DNA from: Sodiomyces alkalinus F11
Lineage: Eukaryota; Ascomycota; Sordariomycetes; Glomerellales; Plectosphaerellaceae
Assembly (NCBI RefSeq): GCF_003711515.1
Contig: NW_021167083.1
Span: 1,500,481-1,564,480 of the forward strand
Direction of reading: 5' to 3'
DNA: 64,000 nucleotides
Of the stretch, positions 1 to 12,530 are shown piece after piece. The position numbers and the translations under genes were made by a program. The notes below the pieces were generated by a model. That model did not search any database, was not told where the DNA came from, and saw only the letters and a list, made by a program, of their open reading frames with translations. Every line of letters begins with the position of its first letter. Position 1 is the first letter of the stretch.

Positions 1-2600
1 CGCGCTAGCGTATCGCTAATAAAGGATAGAGGTAGAGGAAGTTAGATAGGAAAGCGGCCTAGAGAGAGGCCTAGAGGCTAGACTATAAAGAAATACCCCT
101 TACCCCGGAAGTATTCGACTAGGTAGTAAACTAGATACTATAGGACCTTACTAGTATCGCGGATACTACGGCGCCGCGCCGCGAGCTAGCCGCCTTCCGC
201 GATAGGCTGCTATAATAGACGTAGGTAATAGTAGAGGCGAATAAGGAGGTAATAAGGCTAACACGGTGTTATTATAGGCGGAGGTCGTGTAGTAGGTAGA
301 CTAAACTTAAGGAGGCAGAAAAACATCGCGATATTCTAGTTAGAATAGAGAAGCGGAAAAGCTAGCACGGCGCTGTCGATACGATAGTAGTAGACTAGAA
401 AAGCCTCTAGGCATTATAGCGCTAGGCCCGGACGGTAAGCTACCTATCCCTAAACCTCCTATCTATCCCGCCCCTATAGCGTAACGTGGGCGGACTAGTC
501 ACGATAATATATAACGGGAAAGCGATAATCCTCGTAGAGAAGTTTTTCCCCCTATTATACCCTATAGAAAACGGGCGTATCGGCGGCGCGCCGAGGATAG
601 CGGTAATACTACTCACGTAAGAGGTCACGGAAGAGGAGGTCTAGTAGATTATATAATAAATAGTAAAGTGGAAGGTACCCGGGGAGGACGGCCTACTAAA
701 CGGATTCTTACTCGCCTATAGCTAACCACTTTATAGACGACTAGTATAACTCTTCTCCGCGAGCCTTAGGGCCGTATATTTCCCGTAATAATACTATACC
801 GTAGAAGTAATAGTGCTTAAGAAACTAGGTAAACCGAAGGAAGCTTATATAATAGCCTTAGGGTAGCGACCGATATTACTCCTTAGCGTAACGGGGAAGG
901 TCCTTAAGAAGATAATAGTAGGGAGAATCACGACTATAGCGGAGGAGCACCGACTCCTCCTTACTGGATAGATAGGGAATCGAAAACACCGCGATATAAT
1001 AGTAGCGGTTAGGGCTATTATAGAAGGAGTATACGCCGCGTAAGAGTATAGCGGGGCTATAACGTAATTAAAGCTCGATATCCAGGGCGCCTTTAATATA
1101 GTACTATACTAAAAACTCCTTAAAGTCCTCGCTTAGTATAGCTTCCCAGACTAGGTCACGAAATAGACCCAGTTATACCTTATAGCGCGCACGGCGCGCC
1201 TATACTTCGACGGCGATACGACGTATTAGATAGAAATCTAGGCGGGAGTCCTTTAGGGATCTCCCCTTTCCCTAATCCTCTTTATACTATTTATTAGGAC
1301 GCTTTATTAGGAACTAATCCGGATACCGCGGGTTATAGTAGTCGGCTTTACCGATAACACGAATATTATAGCCTTTAGACGTAATAAGGCCGTACTACGG
1401 GCGCACCTTAAACGGGTATAGTAAGTCTACTAAAGCTAGTTATAAAGGAGTAGCCTATGATTCAAGCCACGGAAGTACGAGCTCCTTTACTTTACGAGAA
1501 AACGCGACCCGCTACCGCTCTAATTACGCCTTAAGGGCATACCGGCGCCGTAAGTCACGGATATAGAGGTCTTAGGGGTTATCCTTAACTAGAAGCTTAT
1601 ATTCCGTCCCTATATCCGGAAACTTAAAGCTAAACTCCTTACCTAGAAATACGCCCTTACGCGCCTTATAGCGTTAGTATAGGGCTACTATATCGGGGAC
1701 GCGCGTAAACTATACTAAATAATAGTCCGGAGCACGGTACTATACGCGGCCCCGGCCTTCTATATAATAACGGGAAAAGGGGAGAAGCTAAGCGGAGTAC
1801 TAAAAGGACTAGCTAGCGAGTAAGCGTAGTATCTATATATCGTTACCGGAGTGTATCGGGCTATAGCTATAAAGGTAGTTAAGATAGAGGCGGGGGTCCC
1901 CCCTCTTAACTTATACTATAACGCCCTAACCGCGCGAGCGGTGCTATGGGTAAAGGGCACTTAGATAAAGTAAGCGATACTTTAGGTGCGATAAGTAGCT
2001 AAAGCGGCTATATAGCGCAGAAGACGCGGGGGAGGGGTTAGGCCCTCCCTAAGGTCCTAGGGGGCATAGAAGCAGGAAGTCGAGTCCTAGCTCCTCGGGA
2101 GGGAACTAGCCTAGCGTCTCTAAGAGGAATAAGTGCGCCGGTGGAAGTGTACCTCGCCGCGCTAATATAGTAGTATAGCCGTAGCGTGGACACCTTAGTT
2201 CGACTATATAGCGCTTAGGAAGTATAAGGGCCTTATAAAACTATAGAGTTCTATCCTTATATAGATTCGAACGGAGAAAATAGGCCTTCGCTACTTCCTC
2301 TTTATAAGAGGAGTGCTTAATACGGCGATACCGTGTTACTAGTACGCCGATAAAGGGCCGGAGATAGCAGAGTATATCGTGTTATAGTGCCGGGATATAT
2401 TAGGGGAGATATAGGAGCGCCTTATAGCCGATACGGGCGCGCGCCTACTAATAAAACGGGACTAACTCCTAGCGCTCTAGAGTAAAAAGACTATAGGGAA
2501 GGTCGCGAAGTAGTTCCTATAAACCGGGCGCCTCCCGGACTTCCGACTAGCACGATAACTAGAATCGGCGGCGTAGTAAAGCCCCCGTAGCGTTAAAACC
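1..2600 (+). mobile_element. Tad1-like LINE retrotransposon relic (5' truncated by window edge)
   Basis: The plus-strand frame beginning near 650 reads as a non-LTR reverse transcriptase once RIP-type stops are ignored. A K-x-P-G-E-D-G-L motif lies near 668, an R-P-I-x-L-L-S-V-T-G-K-V motif near 868, and G-V-L-stop-G-S-P-L at 1245-1265, where TAG stands for the usual Gln codon. The catalytic block reads G-F-T-D-N-T-N at 1344-1364, so the second Asp of the usual D-D is now Asn. Further on come an R-A-x-x-x-x-V-x-x-I-E-A-G-V-P-P-L motif near 1870-1910 and a C-terminal I-A-E-Y-I-V-L-x-C motif near 2350-2395, as in fungal LINEs. It is dead through many stops. Everything before about 650 should be the endonuclease part but was not recognised. 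Confidence 0.85.
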
Positions 2601-2720
2601 TCGGGTATATATACGGGGACGTAAAGATAGCTATAAAGGGAATAGGGTAAACGGAGAGTAAGGTAAGATATTTATTAATAGCCGCTATACGGCCGTGTTA
2701 CGGGCGTGCTAGGACCCTAT

Positions 2721-3230
2721 TTACTCCTTATCGTCTATATATTCGTTAGACTTATCGTTATCATCGGAGCTAATTACTCTACTATCTACTAGGATAACCT
2801 TATCCTTACTTTTACCCTTATCCTCGGCGGCCGAGGCCGTAGGGTCTCCCGATAAAGGGATAAGGATACCCTACGATACGTATTTGTAGCGGGGTTAATA
2901 CGGGGGAGGCGCGGGAAACTTATAAGGTAGGCGAGGATAAATTCTAATATCTCGCCGTTACGAGCGTAGCTACTACTATAACGCTACGGGGGCGCGGCGG
3001 TAAGGGCGGCGACTATACTAATACTACTAGCCCGGCGAAAGGCGGCGCGGTACGCCTCGAGAGCGCGGGTCTAATAAGTAGCCGCCTGCTTATACTTACA
3101 GATATTCTGCGATAGGGTAAGTAATAAGGATATAGCGTATATAGTATAACGGAGAAGGGGAGAACCTATAAAGGGCATTAAGGCGGCGCGGGCAGCGGCG
3201 GCGGCGGTAATAAGGGCGGTAACGGCATTA
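2721..3230 (-). pseudogene. RIP-masked reading frame of unknown protein, possibly a transposon gag/ORF1
   Basis: Read on the minus strand from about 3230 down to the TAA at 2721, one frame stays open for roughly 170 codons apart from a few TAG/TAA codons that RIP explains as former CAG or CAA. The N-terminal part is Ala-rich and helical, followed by a Leu-rich segment and an Arg-rich helix. Then come a Pro-rich stretch (F-P-A-P-P-P-Y) and an acidic, Ser/Asp/Lys-rich tail ending N-E-Y-I-D-D-K-E. The amino-acid texture is protein-like but I recognise no family. It could be the structural ORF of a retroelement lying antisense to the LINE. Its 5' end is not defined. Confidence 0.5.
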
Positions 3231-3259
3231 TTATAGGGGGGGGGGACTTAATAGAAGGA

Positions 3260-4640
3260 TTAGCAGAGTAGGGGCGTAGCGGGGGCATAGCGGGGATAAA
3301 CCGGGGCGTAGTGGCTATTACTACGATTACTATTAATATATTTAACGTAACGGGCACCGGCACCTAAATCGGGTTAGTAGATACGGTATAGAGCGGGGGC
3401 GTAGCGAGGGAGTAGCGGGAATATAACACGACAAGACTATATACTAGGAGGGTTTTAGTATAGAGTAGCCTAGTAATCTTATACTAGCGATATAGCGTAT
3501 AAAGTGTAGGGAGATAAGCGGACGGTAGGGGTAATAGCGGACTATACCGGGTTAGAACACGAAGCGGGGGCGTAAAGCGGGCGCACGATAATAGGGCAGG
3601 GAACTTATAGTGGAAGGCTAGGGGGTAGCCGGCCCTTTACCCTTATAGGCGCCGGTACCGGCTCTCCCTTTAGTAATAAAGGTCTTATTACTAGGTATCT
3701 AGAGGGGTAGGAAAGTTAGACTAACTCGGGCGCTACGGGAGCGGAGCGGGGGCGGCGCGAGGATAGTATAACCCGGGACCCTATTAGATCTCCTATTATA
3801 TAGCCGAATAGTACCGGGGATCTCGTACGGGTATTCTAGGGCTATACCTATATTGTACCGACCACGTAAAACTTACTTTAAGAACGATAGCTTAAAGAAG
3901 GAAAAAAGGAAAGGAGGAAAAGAGAGGAAGAGAGGGAGGGTTATAAGAAAGGGGAGCGGCAGATTAGCCCTACGAGTCACCACGCCTTCTAGGAATGGTA
4001 GCCACGCCCGGCCTATACTATAGCGCCTTCCCCGGAGAGTATACATAGCGCGAATAAAGGAGGCATATAACTAAATAAGGGCCACTATAAATAGCAGGCA
4101 CACGAAGGAAGTTTTAGAATAAATAATAAATAAAGGAAGGAGTAAGGGGGGCAGACGCGCCCCCCCCCTATAGAAGGGAGGGAGGGCATAAAGGGTACCG
4201 CGACGAGAGGAGAATAACCTCGCCGGATCCGGAATAAAGAAAAGGACGGCGGCGAGAGACCGTGGCGATAGCGCACTAAGGGCGCGTACGACCGACACGG
4301 CACCTACTAAACTAACTAGCCGACCTCTATTAGCTACTAGCCTAGAGGTAAGATCCGGTTTTCGAATAGCAATAAAAACGGGGCCGCGGAGCGATACCGT
4401 AGCAGCCACGCACGATAGACCTGCTTATATAATAAGAGCGTAGGGGTTTTTATTTATTAACGGTTTCCCCTCGAAAATTAGAGAAGGACTATTACCCAGG
4501 TGGCTAGCCTAGCTTAGCTAAGCGAGAGCAGCGTAATAAATAATAATAATAATAAGAATAGGGGATATCCCTTTCTATTAACTAAGCCAGAGCGCTATTA
4601 TACTACACGATTCTAGACTTAGGATTATTAATCTATATCT
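3260..4640. other. RIP-mutated DNA without assignable gene
   Basis: This stretch shows the same CpA/TpG depletion as its surroundings. Short minus-strand open frames (for example 4071-4409) are Pro/Leu-rich and resemble no family I know. They may continue the masked frame at 2721-3230 upstream. A purine-rich tract lies at about 3895-3950. A short AAT microsatellite of about eight units lies at 4533-4556. The 5' LTR of the copia relic would be expected near its right end but could not be identified by eye. Confidence 0.5.
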
Positions 4641-7600
4641 TTAATAATCGAGGCCGTTGTACGGCCGTTAAACCACCTACGGTTAATTTATTAACGCTTT
4701 AGGTGGGTATTTATAAGGCTCTTATCCTCGGATACGGAGACGTTAAGCTACGTGTATAATCCCTAACGGGTATAAAGAGGTTATTACGCCTCCGTGACGT
4801 TATATACTATGAGGAATTTATCACTAATATCGTCTCGGAACGCTAGCTACGCCTATAAGGTTACCGTTAGGATACCATAAACGATAGTATTATTAGCTCC
4901 ACTAATAACCGGCCTATCTATAAGCTACTAAATATCTACGGCTAGTATATAATCGAGTGCGCGAAAGCTATAGCCGCTACCGCGTTCGTGGTCTTAGTAA
5001 AGCACCCCCGTAATAACCCGTATAGAAGATCACGATAACCGCGGTAACCGTAGAAGACCACAGTATAACGGTAGTATAAACGCCTTAGCCACTACGGTAT
5101 AGATACTTTTATAAAGATCGTTAACGCTACTTAGGGGGTAAGGATAAAAGGACCACGTATAACGGACTATAATGCGTATAGATAGTCGGAAGTGTCTACG
5201 TAGATCCGGCGGATACTATCCCTTTACCTGTTAAAGCCCGGAGAGGCCCTAGCTATTAATTTTCACGATCTAAAATGGGCGGAGTAGTTAGCGGGCGGAC
5301 TATATAAGTCCATTATATTCGTTATAGACGTGTATATATGTTATACGTGGGATTACTACCTATAGAAAAGAGACTAAGGCTTTATCCTGCACGCTTTAAA
5401 GGACGTTTTTACCCTACTTTAGACCTAATTCGACGTTAGGCCGCGCGTTCTACGGGCTAATTCTAAGACATTTTAGCACCTAAAAGTCGTTACTTTCCTC
5501 TCTACTAAGAGGGTAGAAGGCTAGCTATCGGCACTATATTTATAGGATTAGAACAGTGTTATAGAATAGATTAAAGGTATCGTTAAAAGAAGGGCGAGGG
5601 CTATAAGAATTAGAGCTAATCTGCCTATATCTATCTAGCCTAAGATCTTTGAGACTACTATATATCTATATAACAGAACGCTATAATATATTAACGACTA
5701 GAAGATACTATATAAAGGCCTATGCGGCTGTTAACCTAACTTCACGCAACCTATAAGCTTATGGCTATAAAGCCTTTATAAAAACGTGCGATACCTAAGC
5801 TAAATGGAACCGCCTATACAGGCTAGAACCGAAGGTATAGATCGGCTATTATGTCGGATACTAATCCTTAAATAGCTTCCGTATTTAGCTACCACACCTA
5901 ACGGATATTATTACTATAAGAGACGTGGGCTTTAACGAAGATAAGATATTTAAGGGCAGGATTAAAACGCTATAAGCTGTAGCTTCCGCCGAGGAAATTG
6001 GGGAACGCCTATAATCTATCCGTATCACCTATACCACGACCGCGAATAGGCTACTATTAAGGGGTATAGCTATAGACGTATTAGATCTTAAGTCGGAAGA
6101 CTCTTACGCTACCGCTATTACTACGGATATTACTATTACTATAGAAGAAGACTATACTACCGCTATTACTACGGGTAAAGGCGACGCTACCGCTATTATT
6201 ACGGATAAAGGCAAGGCCGTCACTATTACTATAAAAGAGGCCACTACTATTACTATAGATAAGGTTTTAAATCTATAGCCTAATAACTAAGCTATAGATT
6301 TAGAACCTTATAACTCTGACACTACCGCTATTACTATAGGAGAGGCTACCGCTATTACTACGGACACTTTACGATTTACCACTATAAGGTTTAAACTATT
6401 TTCCACGCCTCTAATATCCCCTAAAGATCCCGTACGCGCGTTCCTTATAGCATTAGCGGTAGTTAGAGGCGCTAAGGTAAAAGAACACGATAACTACTAA
6501 TGGATAGCTATAGGTGCCCCTAAGGGGTGCCTATCGGCTATACTCCTATCGGCCGCGCGCTTATTACCCGCACGCCTATCTATCGCGAGAACTATCGTAA
6601 GTATATATACGACCGGGAAGGTTTAGAACGATAACGCCTAGAAGGCGTTCTTTAACGCTAGCAGGACTTATAACCCTATACGTATAAGGAAGTAAGCTAT
6701 TAACGACGACGATATCGGTGCTATAGATTCCCCTTATACCTTCTAGCCGCTATCGCTATCGTATATAACCCGCGAGGATCTCCCGCCTCTACTAAACTAC
6801 TACCGCGATATACGCCTTTATCCGTTATAGGAGTGGTGGTTATAGGCTAAGGGGGAATACCTTAAGGGGTACTGATAAATAGGCTACTAGTAGGAGGTAG
6901 GTAGTAATCAGGCTAATAAGTAATAAGTCCTCGCCTATAGATAAGTATACACCTATAAATTTAATAAGGAGGGCACCCTTCTCAAGTATAAAGCACGCCT
7001 TATAGTCTAAGGGGATTAATAAAAACGGTTAAAGACTAAAAATAACTATGCCGTAACGCTAGCCTCGCGGTCCTTCCGTATACTAATAGCGATCGCCGCC
7101 CGGTTTAACCTAGAGATAAGGTAGTTCGACGCTATTAACGCGTTTATTAACGCTAGCCTTAAGGAAGAGGTGTTTATAAAGATACCGTAAGGCTATAAAG
7201 TACTAGGTAAGGTCCTACTATTACGGAAAGCCCTTTTCGGCTTAAAGGTATTACTACTACTATAGTAAGAGGAATTTAGCGGCACGCTGTAGAGGATAGG
7301 ATTCACGGCCGTGCCTAATAACCCCTATATTATACTCCGCGACGGTTTAATCCTATTCTTCTACGTCGACGATATCGGACTTATTTACTATAGAGATCGT
7401 AAGGCGGACGCCGACGACCTCGAGGCCGCCCTTAAGCGAAGCTATAGGTTATTAGGAGGCGAAGAAATCCGTTAATTCCTAGGAATTAAGGTCCTAAGGG
7501 ATAGAGCCACCCGAAGGTTATAGCTATTATAATCCTCCTACGTGGAGAAGATCGCGGTTAAATACTACGCAGATATACTCTACCGAAAACCACTAAAAAT

Positions 7601-8640
7601 CCTATTATTAACGATAGAGCCGCTAATACCCCGTGATAGTATACGCGCGTTAAGTCCGGAGGTCTATTAGTATTAGGGTATAATCGGTTTTATCCTATAC
7701 GCCGCTATCGTAATAAGACCCAATATCGCGTTCGTCTATTTAAAGCTTTCGTAATATAATCTTAACCCCTCCTCTAACTATCTTAAGAGGGCTTAATAAG
7801 TGCTACTATTTCTATACTATATAAGACACCACTACCTGGAATTCGGCGGGGATAGGCTTTTCCTGATAGTAAACGACGCGTCCTTTAGGGATAATCCAGA
7901 CCGTAAGAGTTCGTAAGGATATATGATAAAGCTCTTCGGCGGCACCGTTAACTAGAAAGCGGGTAAATAACCGATAGTTACGACGTTATTAATAGAATTG
8001 GAACTACTCGCTCTTATAAAGGCCGCTAAAAAGACGTTATTTATTAGCCGAATATTAAAGGATTTAGAGCTTTAGCTAGACTAATAATAGCTATAGCTAT
8101 ACTACGATATTTAATAGACTATTAACCTCGTTAATAAGAAGGTATAACGTCTACGGATAAGGCTACGGCATATCGATATATATAACTAGTAAGCGCGCTA
8201 GTCAGTATAATAAGGTCTTTTTAAGGTTATATACGTTAACACGAAGGAGATAATCGCGGACGGATTAACGAAGGCATTACCGGAGGGGGGAATTAAAAGA
8301 CTATAGTAATAGCTTACTTTAATTAATTAAAAGGATCGTATCGAGTAGTCTAAACGACTACACGAAAAGATTAAACGCGCTAAAGCGGCCGTAATAAAGG
8401 CCCCCGAGGGCGTAGCAGATCCGATAGATATAGATCTAATTAATCAGATCCGGCTAATCAGAATCGAGGAACCAATTAAGATAGAATTGAGTTAAACGGT
8501 TAAATAGAGCGGATTTAGATCCCTTTTACGAGGGCGTTTTCCCTTAACTATTAATTTTACGATGGAAAAGTTAAGAGCGTTTAGTTTAAACCAAAGCCTT
8601 TAATTAGTTAGTTGACCTGGGAAGACCCACCTTAACTAAG
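4640..8640 (+). mobile_element. Ty1/copia LTR retrotransposon relic (pol)
   Basis: Ignoring RIP-type stops, the plus strand carries a copia pol in canonical order. Integrase signs are at about 5290-5700: I-x-F-V-I-D-V near 5310, then S-T-K-R-V-E-G and N-S-V-I-E-x-I-K-G near 5500-5580, and an Y-L-Y-N-R-T motif near 5660. A V-G-Y and R-D-V-x-F-N-E-D block follows near 5850-5950. Reverse transcriptase starts with K-Y-K-A-R-L-I-V near 6980, continues with F-D-A-I-N-A-F near 7130, and has an intact Y-V-D-D at about 7361-7372. RNase H ends with V-N-T-K-E-I-I-A-D-G-L-T-K-A-L-P near 8235-8283. The order IN-RT-RH separates copia from gypsy. Gag and the 5' LTR are not resolved, so the left border is approximate. 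The element is non-functional. Confidence 0.9.
6105..6375 (+). repeat. Degenerate Thr/Ile-rich tandem repeat inside the copia pol
   Basis: Between the integrase and reverse-transcriptase remnants the DNA repeats units close to ACCGCTATTACTACGGAT, reading T-A-I-T-T-D / T-I-T-I in the pol frame, interspersed with Glu/Lys/Asp-rich links. At least eight imperfect units are visible. It sits in the variable spacer of copia pol, where length variation is tolerated. Confidence 0.75.
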
Positions 8641-8930
8641 GGGGTGTGTCGTAGAAGCAGGACCACGATATAGTCTATAGGGGATCCAGGGGGGATCCAC
8701 TCCATAACTAAGGGCTCCGGATATCGGGGACTTCGGGTATTAGGATATAATAAGGGTGGATATCGGAAAAGACCGGATAGGATCTAAATAATATAGTACC
8801 CATAACAGAGTCTTCACCACCTAAATTAAGGGCATAAGAGACTCTCCTAGATATAACTTAATATAATACACACACACGAGATTTCTGCTCTACTAAGTTG
8901 ATTATTCAAGTGCCTTTTGACGTGCGATAG
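8641..8930 (+). repeat. Candidate 3' LTR of the copia relic
   Basis: A purine tract (AACTAAGGGGG) at about 8634-8644 looks like a polypurine tract and is followed directly by TGTGTCGTAGAAGC, a plausible LTR start with TG. The following 280 bases hold clearly more CpA and TpG than the pol region, including a short CA run at about 8868-8877. No matching 5' copy was found by eye, and no CA end with a target-site duplication was defined. Confidence 0.3.
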
Positions 8931-9123
8931 TTCTTCCCCTCTTTTTCCTACTATATACTCTATCGTGACTTTTTCTTTTTACTACCACTCTATATCTTTA
9001 TATTAAGTGTTCATTTTTTATTACTATCTACCTCCTACTATTATTTTTTTACTAACCCTATTAATTCTATTATCCTCTTAATTATCGTTAGGTATATTTT
9101 TCTACTATAATCGAAATCCTATC

Positions 9124-9151
9124 GGAAACGATTAGGAAACGATTAGGAAAC
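9124..9151 (+). repeat. Left inverted terminal copy of the GAAACGATTAG repeat
   Basis: Two and a half tandem copies of an 11-bp unit GGAAACGATTA, continuing in degenerate form to about 9169. It pairs with the inverted copy at 14280-14307 with two mismatches. Confidence 0.6.
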
Positions 9152-10399
9152 AATTTAGAAACGTTTCGGATCCAGAGGCTAACTTTTCTGCTACTCCTCT
9201 AAGACTACCCTTCTATTTTTTAACGAAATACCTTCGAACTATCGCTAGACGGAAGCATACTAATAGTATATAAATAGAGAGGAGGATAGTAAGCGGCACA
9301 GAAACTTACCAGAGTTTAAGATAGATAGCGTGAGTATACTATTTATTCTAGTACTCTATAGCTTACTAATACTTTTATAAGACTAGTAAAGTCGTTTTAG
9401 TAGTAGGAGAAGTTTTCTACCGATATATAGAAGAGGGCGGCGAGCTTTACTTTAATATCAGTATCTTCTAATTTATAAAATAGCTAGAAGACTTTAACTA
9501 ATATTTTCTATTTAGCGCTCTAAGTTTTCCGCGATCGGCGCCCTAAAAAAGTATATCTACTTAACGTATTATACGTAGGCTACTCCGAGTACGTCGGGTT
9601 TACTTAATACTCGCAATAACGCCTATACCGCCTAGTATTATCGATTAATGCAGAGACTCGCGCTTGGTATTAACGCTTAGCTTAATACCCTGTATAAGGC
9701 TAAAACGGTTACTAAGGATTTATATCTCCGTAACGTTCCCCGGAACGATAATAAAAATATAAGAAATAATTTAGAGATAATTTAGAAACGATTAAGAAAC
9801 GATTTAGGAATTATTACTAATCTATCTGGTTTTTTAGCCCGACGTCCTTCGTATAAAGATAAATCTTTTTAGCTAGCGCCCCGAGGAATATTATTAGGCT
9901 TCTATAGAGTAGAACTCTATCGGTTGTAGTATATTCTACTTTATTTTTTTACTAGTATCTTTTACTAATAGGATATATTTCCTAGGCTGCCCCCCGCCTT
10001 ATTACGACTATCTTTATATAGTCTAGGCCGAGTATCGCTATAATAAAATAGTAGATAGAGAATTAGTCTTGGGTAAGTTAAGAACCACCTATAGAATAAG
10101 AACTACTTAACTAATAATTATTTTCCTAGATTTTCCCGCCGCTATCCGCCCCCCTCCCCGTAACTATCGCGTTTCGCGGGCTTATAATACCACTCCTAAT
10201 AACGAGGAGTGAGTTTATATTTTAAAAACGTTTAGGAAACGTTTCTATTATACCAGGCTACTATTATACCGGTATAACTAATAATAATTAGGTATAAGTG
10301 GACTTATTCTTTTATAAGATTTAGCTTCTTTTTTTATAAATTCTCCACGATAATATAAATCACGATTCTGATAACTAAAGTCTTCCTCTCTATCTAACT

Positions 10400-12530
10400 C
10401 TATTACCCTAACCGAAATAACAGCTCTCTTTCCAGCTTAAGCCGTCTTAGCTTAAGCGTATAACGCCGCTTATCTTTAAGCCTTTGCCTCTTAATTTCGG
10501 CCTCTAATTCACGATGTTTTTACGCTATCTCCCGTCTACGCTCCTCTATACTAAGAGACCTCTCCTTAAAAGATAAAGAAGCCTATAAAGCCTGGATTTA
10601 ACCTAGGGTAGCTTACTAATAAAGATTACATTAACTTCGTGAGTATCTTAAAGGCACCCCGCTTAACGATATGCTCCTTATGCTACGCGCTAGAGAACTT
10701 CGAGAATCCGACTCTATATCGTTAAAATTAAATACCCTAAAATCCTCTAGAGGGTTAAGCGGTAACCTTAAAATCGATCGGCTACTTATTATTACACGGC
10801 TTCGCGACCGATCCCGAAATTCCTCCTCTTACTCTATATTAGCCTTATATAGTGTTCTTTCTAGAATACTATAAGGTTAGTAACTCTTCTCCTAAATATT
10901 ATAAAACAGGAAAGCTTACTTTTCCGACCTAAGTAATTATCTACTTAGCCTCTTATACTAGTATTTCGCTATAATTCGGGGACTCGAAGGGAACGGGTCG
11001 TAAAATCTCTAGAGATTAGATTCTAGTTATAATCTCGATATCTACTAGAGTTAGTAAGTATATTCATAATAACTTATACTAAGCTTACCTATTAATAACT
11101 TTAAGAATATAGATATTTCGCCTAGTCTATAAGTATAAGAATTAATATATAACCTTAACTATATTTAAATTATTAGTAATTAATGCCTAGTCTTTAGCGG
11201 GAATTCTTAAAGCAGCTCGATAAAATCCTATAGCGATATATAGGAATCGCTTATATATCGCCTAGTCACGGTACTAGAGAAACCTCCCTAGTAAATAGGT
11301 TAGTTTTTATTATCCTCCCCGAAATATTTCTAAATCGTTTCTAAATCGTTTTTAGTATTAATTTAGGTAATTTCGGGGTAATACTCACGGCTAATCTCGT
11401 TATATAGGTTATTATAATCCTCCTAAGTCTAGTATTCTAATAAACTTATAAGGATTCGGTAGTATAATCCTTCCCCTCGCTCTAAGTCGCTACTTAGAAT
11501 ACTTTTAATACCACGCCGGAAATAAACTATACAGAGTCGTATATAGTAAGTTACCTAAGTTTCCTAAGACTCTTTAAGCTAGTACCTCTCCTAAAGATAT
11601 TTTCTAAACCCTTAAATCGCTAGTAAAGCCTAGTCTAAGGTTACCCTAAAAAGACTAGTACTATAAAGGTATTTCCACTAAATTAGAATCGTATACTTAT
11701 TCTTAAAGATCCGGAAGACCTAACGAAATATATATAGATATATCTCTATTATCTCGGAGTTTATATAGTATCTTACTAAAGGAAGCACTAAAGGATATTA
11801 GAAACGATTTAGAAACGATTTAGAGATAATTCAGAAATATTCAGAAACATTCAGAAACATTTAGAAACATTCAGAAATATTCAGAAACGGTTCGGGAACG
11901 ATTCAGAAACGATTTAAAAATATACCTCTTTCCGAGTTTTAACTATACTATACCTAAATAATTTCCTTTTACTCTATACCGCCGATATATTTATAATTAG
12001 TATTATTGAAAAAGGAAGTTATATTAGGAAACTTCTACTATTTTACCTACTCCTTAAAAAAGCAGATTACTATATAGTTATATCGTGATTAGTAAGAGTC
12101 CTAGATATACTAATATAGTCTATTAGAACGGTTCTATAATAATCGTTAATAAGGTACTATACTTATATATATTCGTTAATTTACTTCTTTTATTTACTCT
12201 AGGGCTAAGATAAGGCCCTGACCGCCTTAAGGAAAAAGGATAATCTATTACTTACGAATAATATACCGAAGATAATCGGTATTCACGAGGCTAGTATAAA
12301 TATCTATAATTATCTTCCCTTTAAATTCTGCCACGAATTCTTTAAGTTCACTTAACTTAAGGAACGCGTTAAGTGGTATTATTAGTTTATTAATCTTCGC
12401 GAGCACTCTAGTAATACTATTAATAACTAAATGCGGGGCTTTTAAGAGTAGTGGGGGAGGGTGAACGTGTGTTCTATATAAGATTATAATAATCCACGGT
12501 ATTATATTAAAATCGTATAGCACGAAAAAT
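10400..12530 (-). pseudogene. RIP-degraded transposase remnant, MULE-like, with C-terminal coiled coil
   Basis: Read on the minus strand, 12,523 to 12,248 gives a 91-codon frame with a T-H-V-H-P-P-P motif followed by F-L-K-L-S-E-L-K-E-F and L-V-N-T-D-Y-L-R-Y-I-I-R-K, close in pattern to the N-terminal part of fungal MULE transposases. Further on, near 12,060-12,110, a T-N-H-D-I-T-I motif could be a RIP-mutated T-D-x-D catalytic block. From 11,790 to 11,360 another protein-like frame holds G-V/F-T-L-D-x-A-L-L-A-I and Y-I-R-L-C-I-V-x-F-R-R-G-I. At about 10,650-10,400 a charged coiled coil (E-E-R-R-R-E-I-A, K-R-Q-R-L-K-D-K-R-R) remains. The blocks are separated by repeat clusters. The family call rests on remembered motif patterns. 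Confidence 0.4.
11799..11916 (+). repeat. Main array of the 10-11 bp GAAACGATTTA minisatellite
   Basis: About eleven adjoining units alternate between GAAACGATTTA and a 10-bp derivative TCAGAAACAT. Related clusters occur at 9124-9169, 9761-9810 and 10224-10248 in the same orientation, and at 11322-11355, 12631-12668 and 14251-14310 in the opposite orientation. Confidence 0.85.

Noticed and set aside
3178..4409. Short minus-strand frames taken as possible genes
   Set aside because: They are fragments opened or closed by RIP changes. The coherent frame nearby (2721-3230) reads through stops instead.
10671..10874. 67-codon plus-strand frame in the RIP island
   Set aside because: It overlaps the antisense of the coiled-coil remnant region and consists of Leu/Ser/Arg low-complexity sequence.
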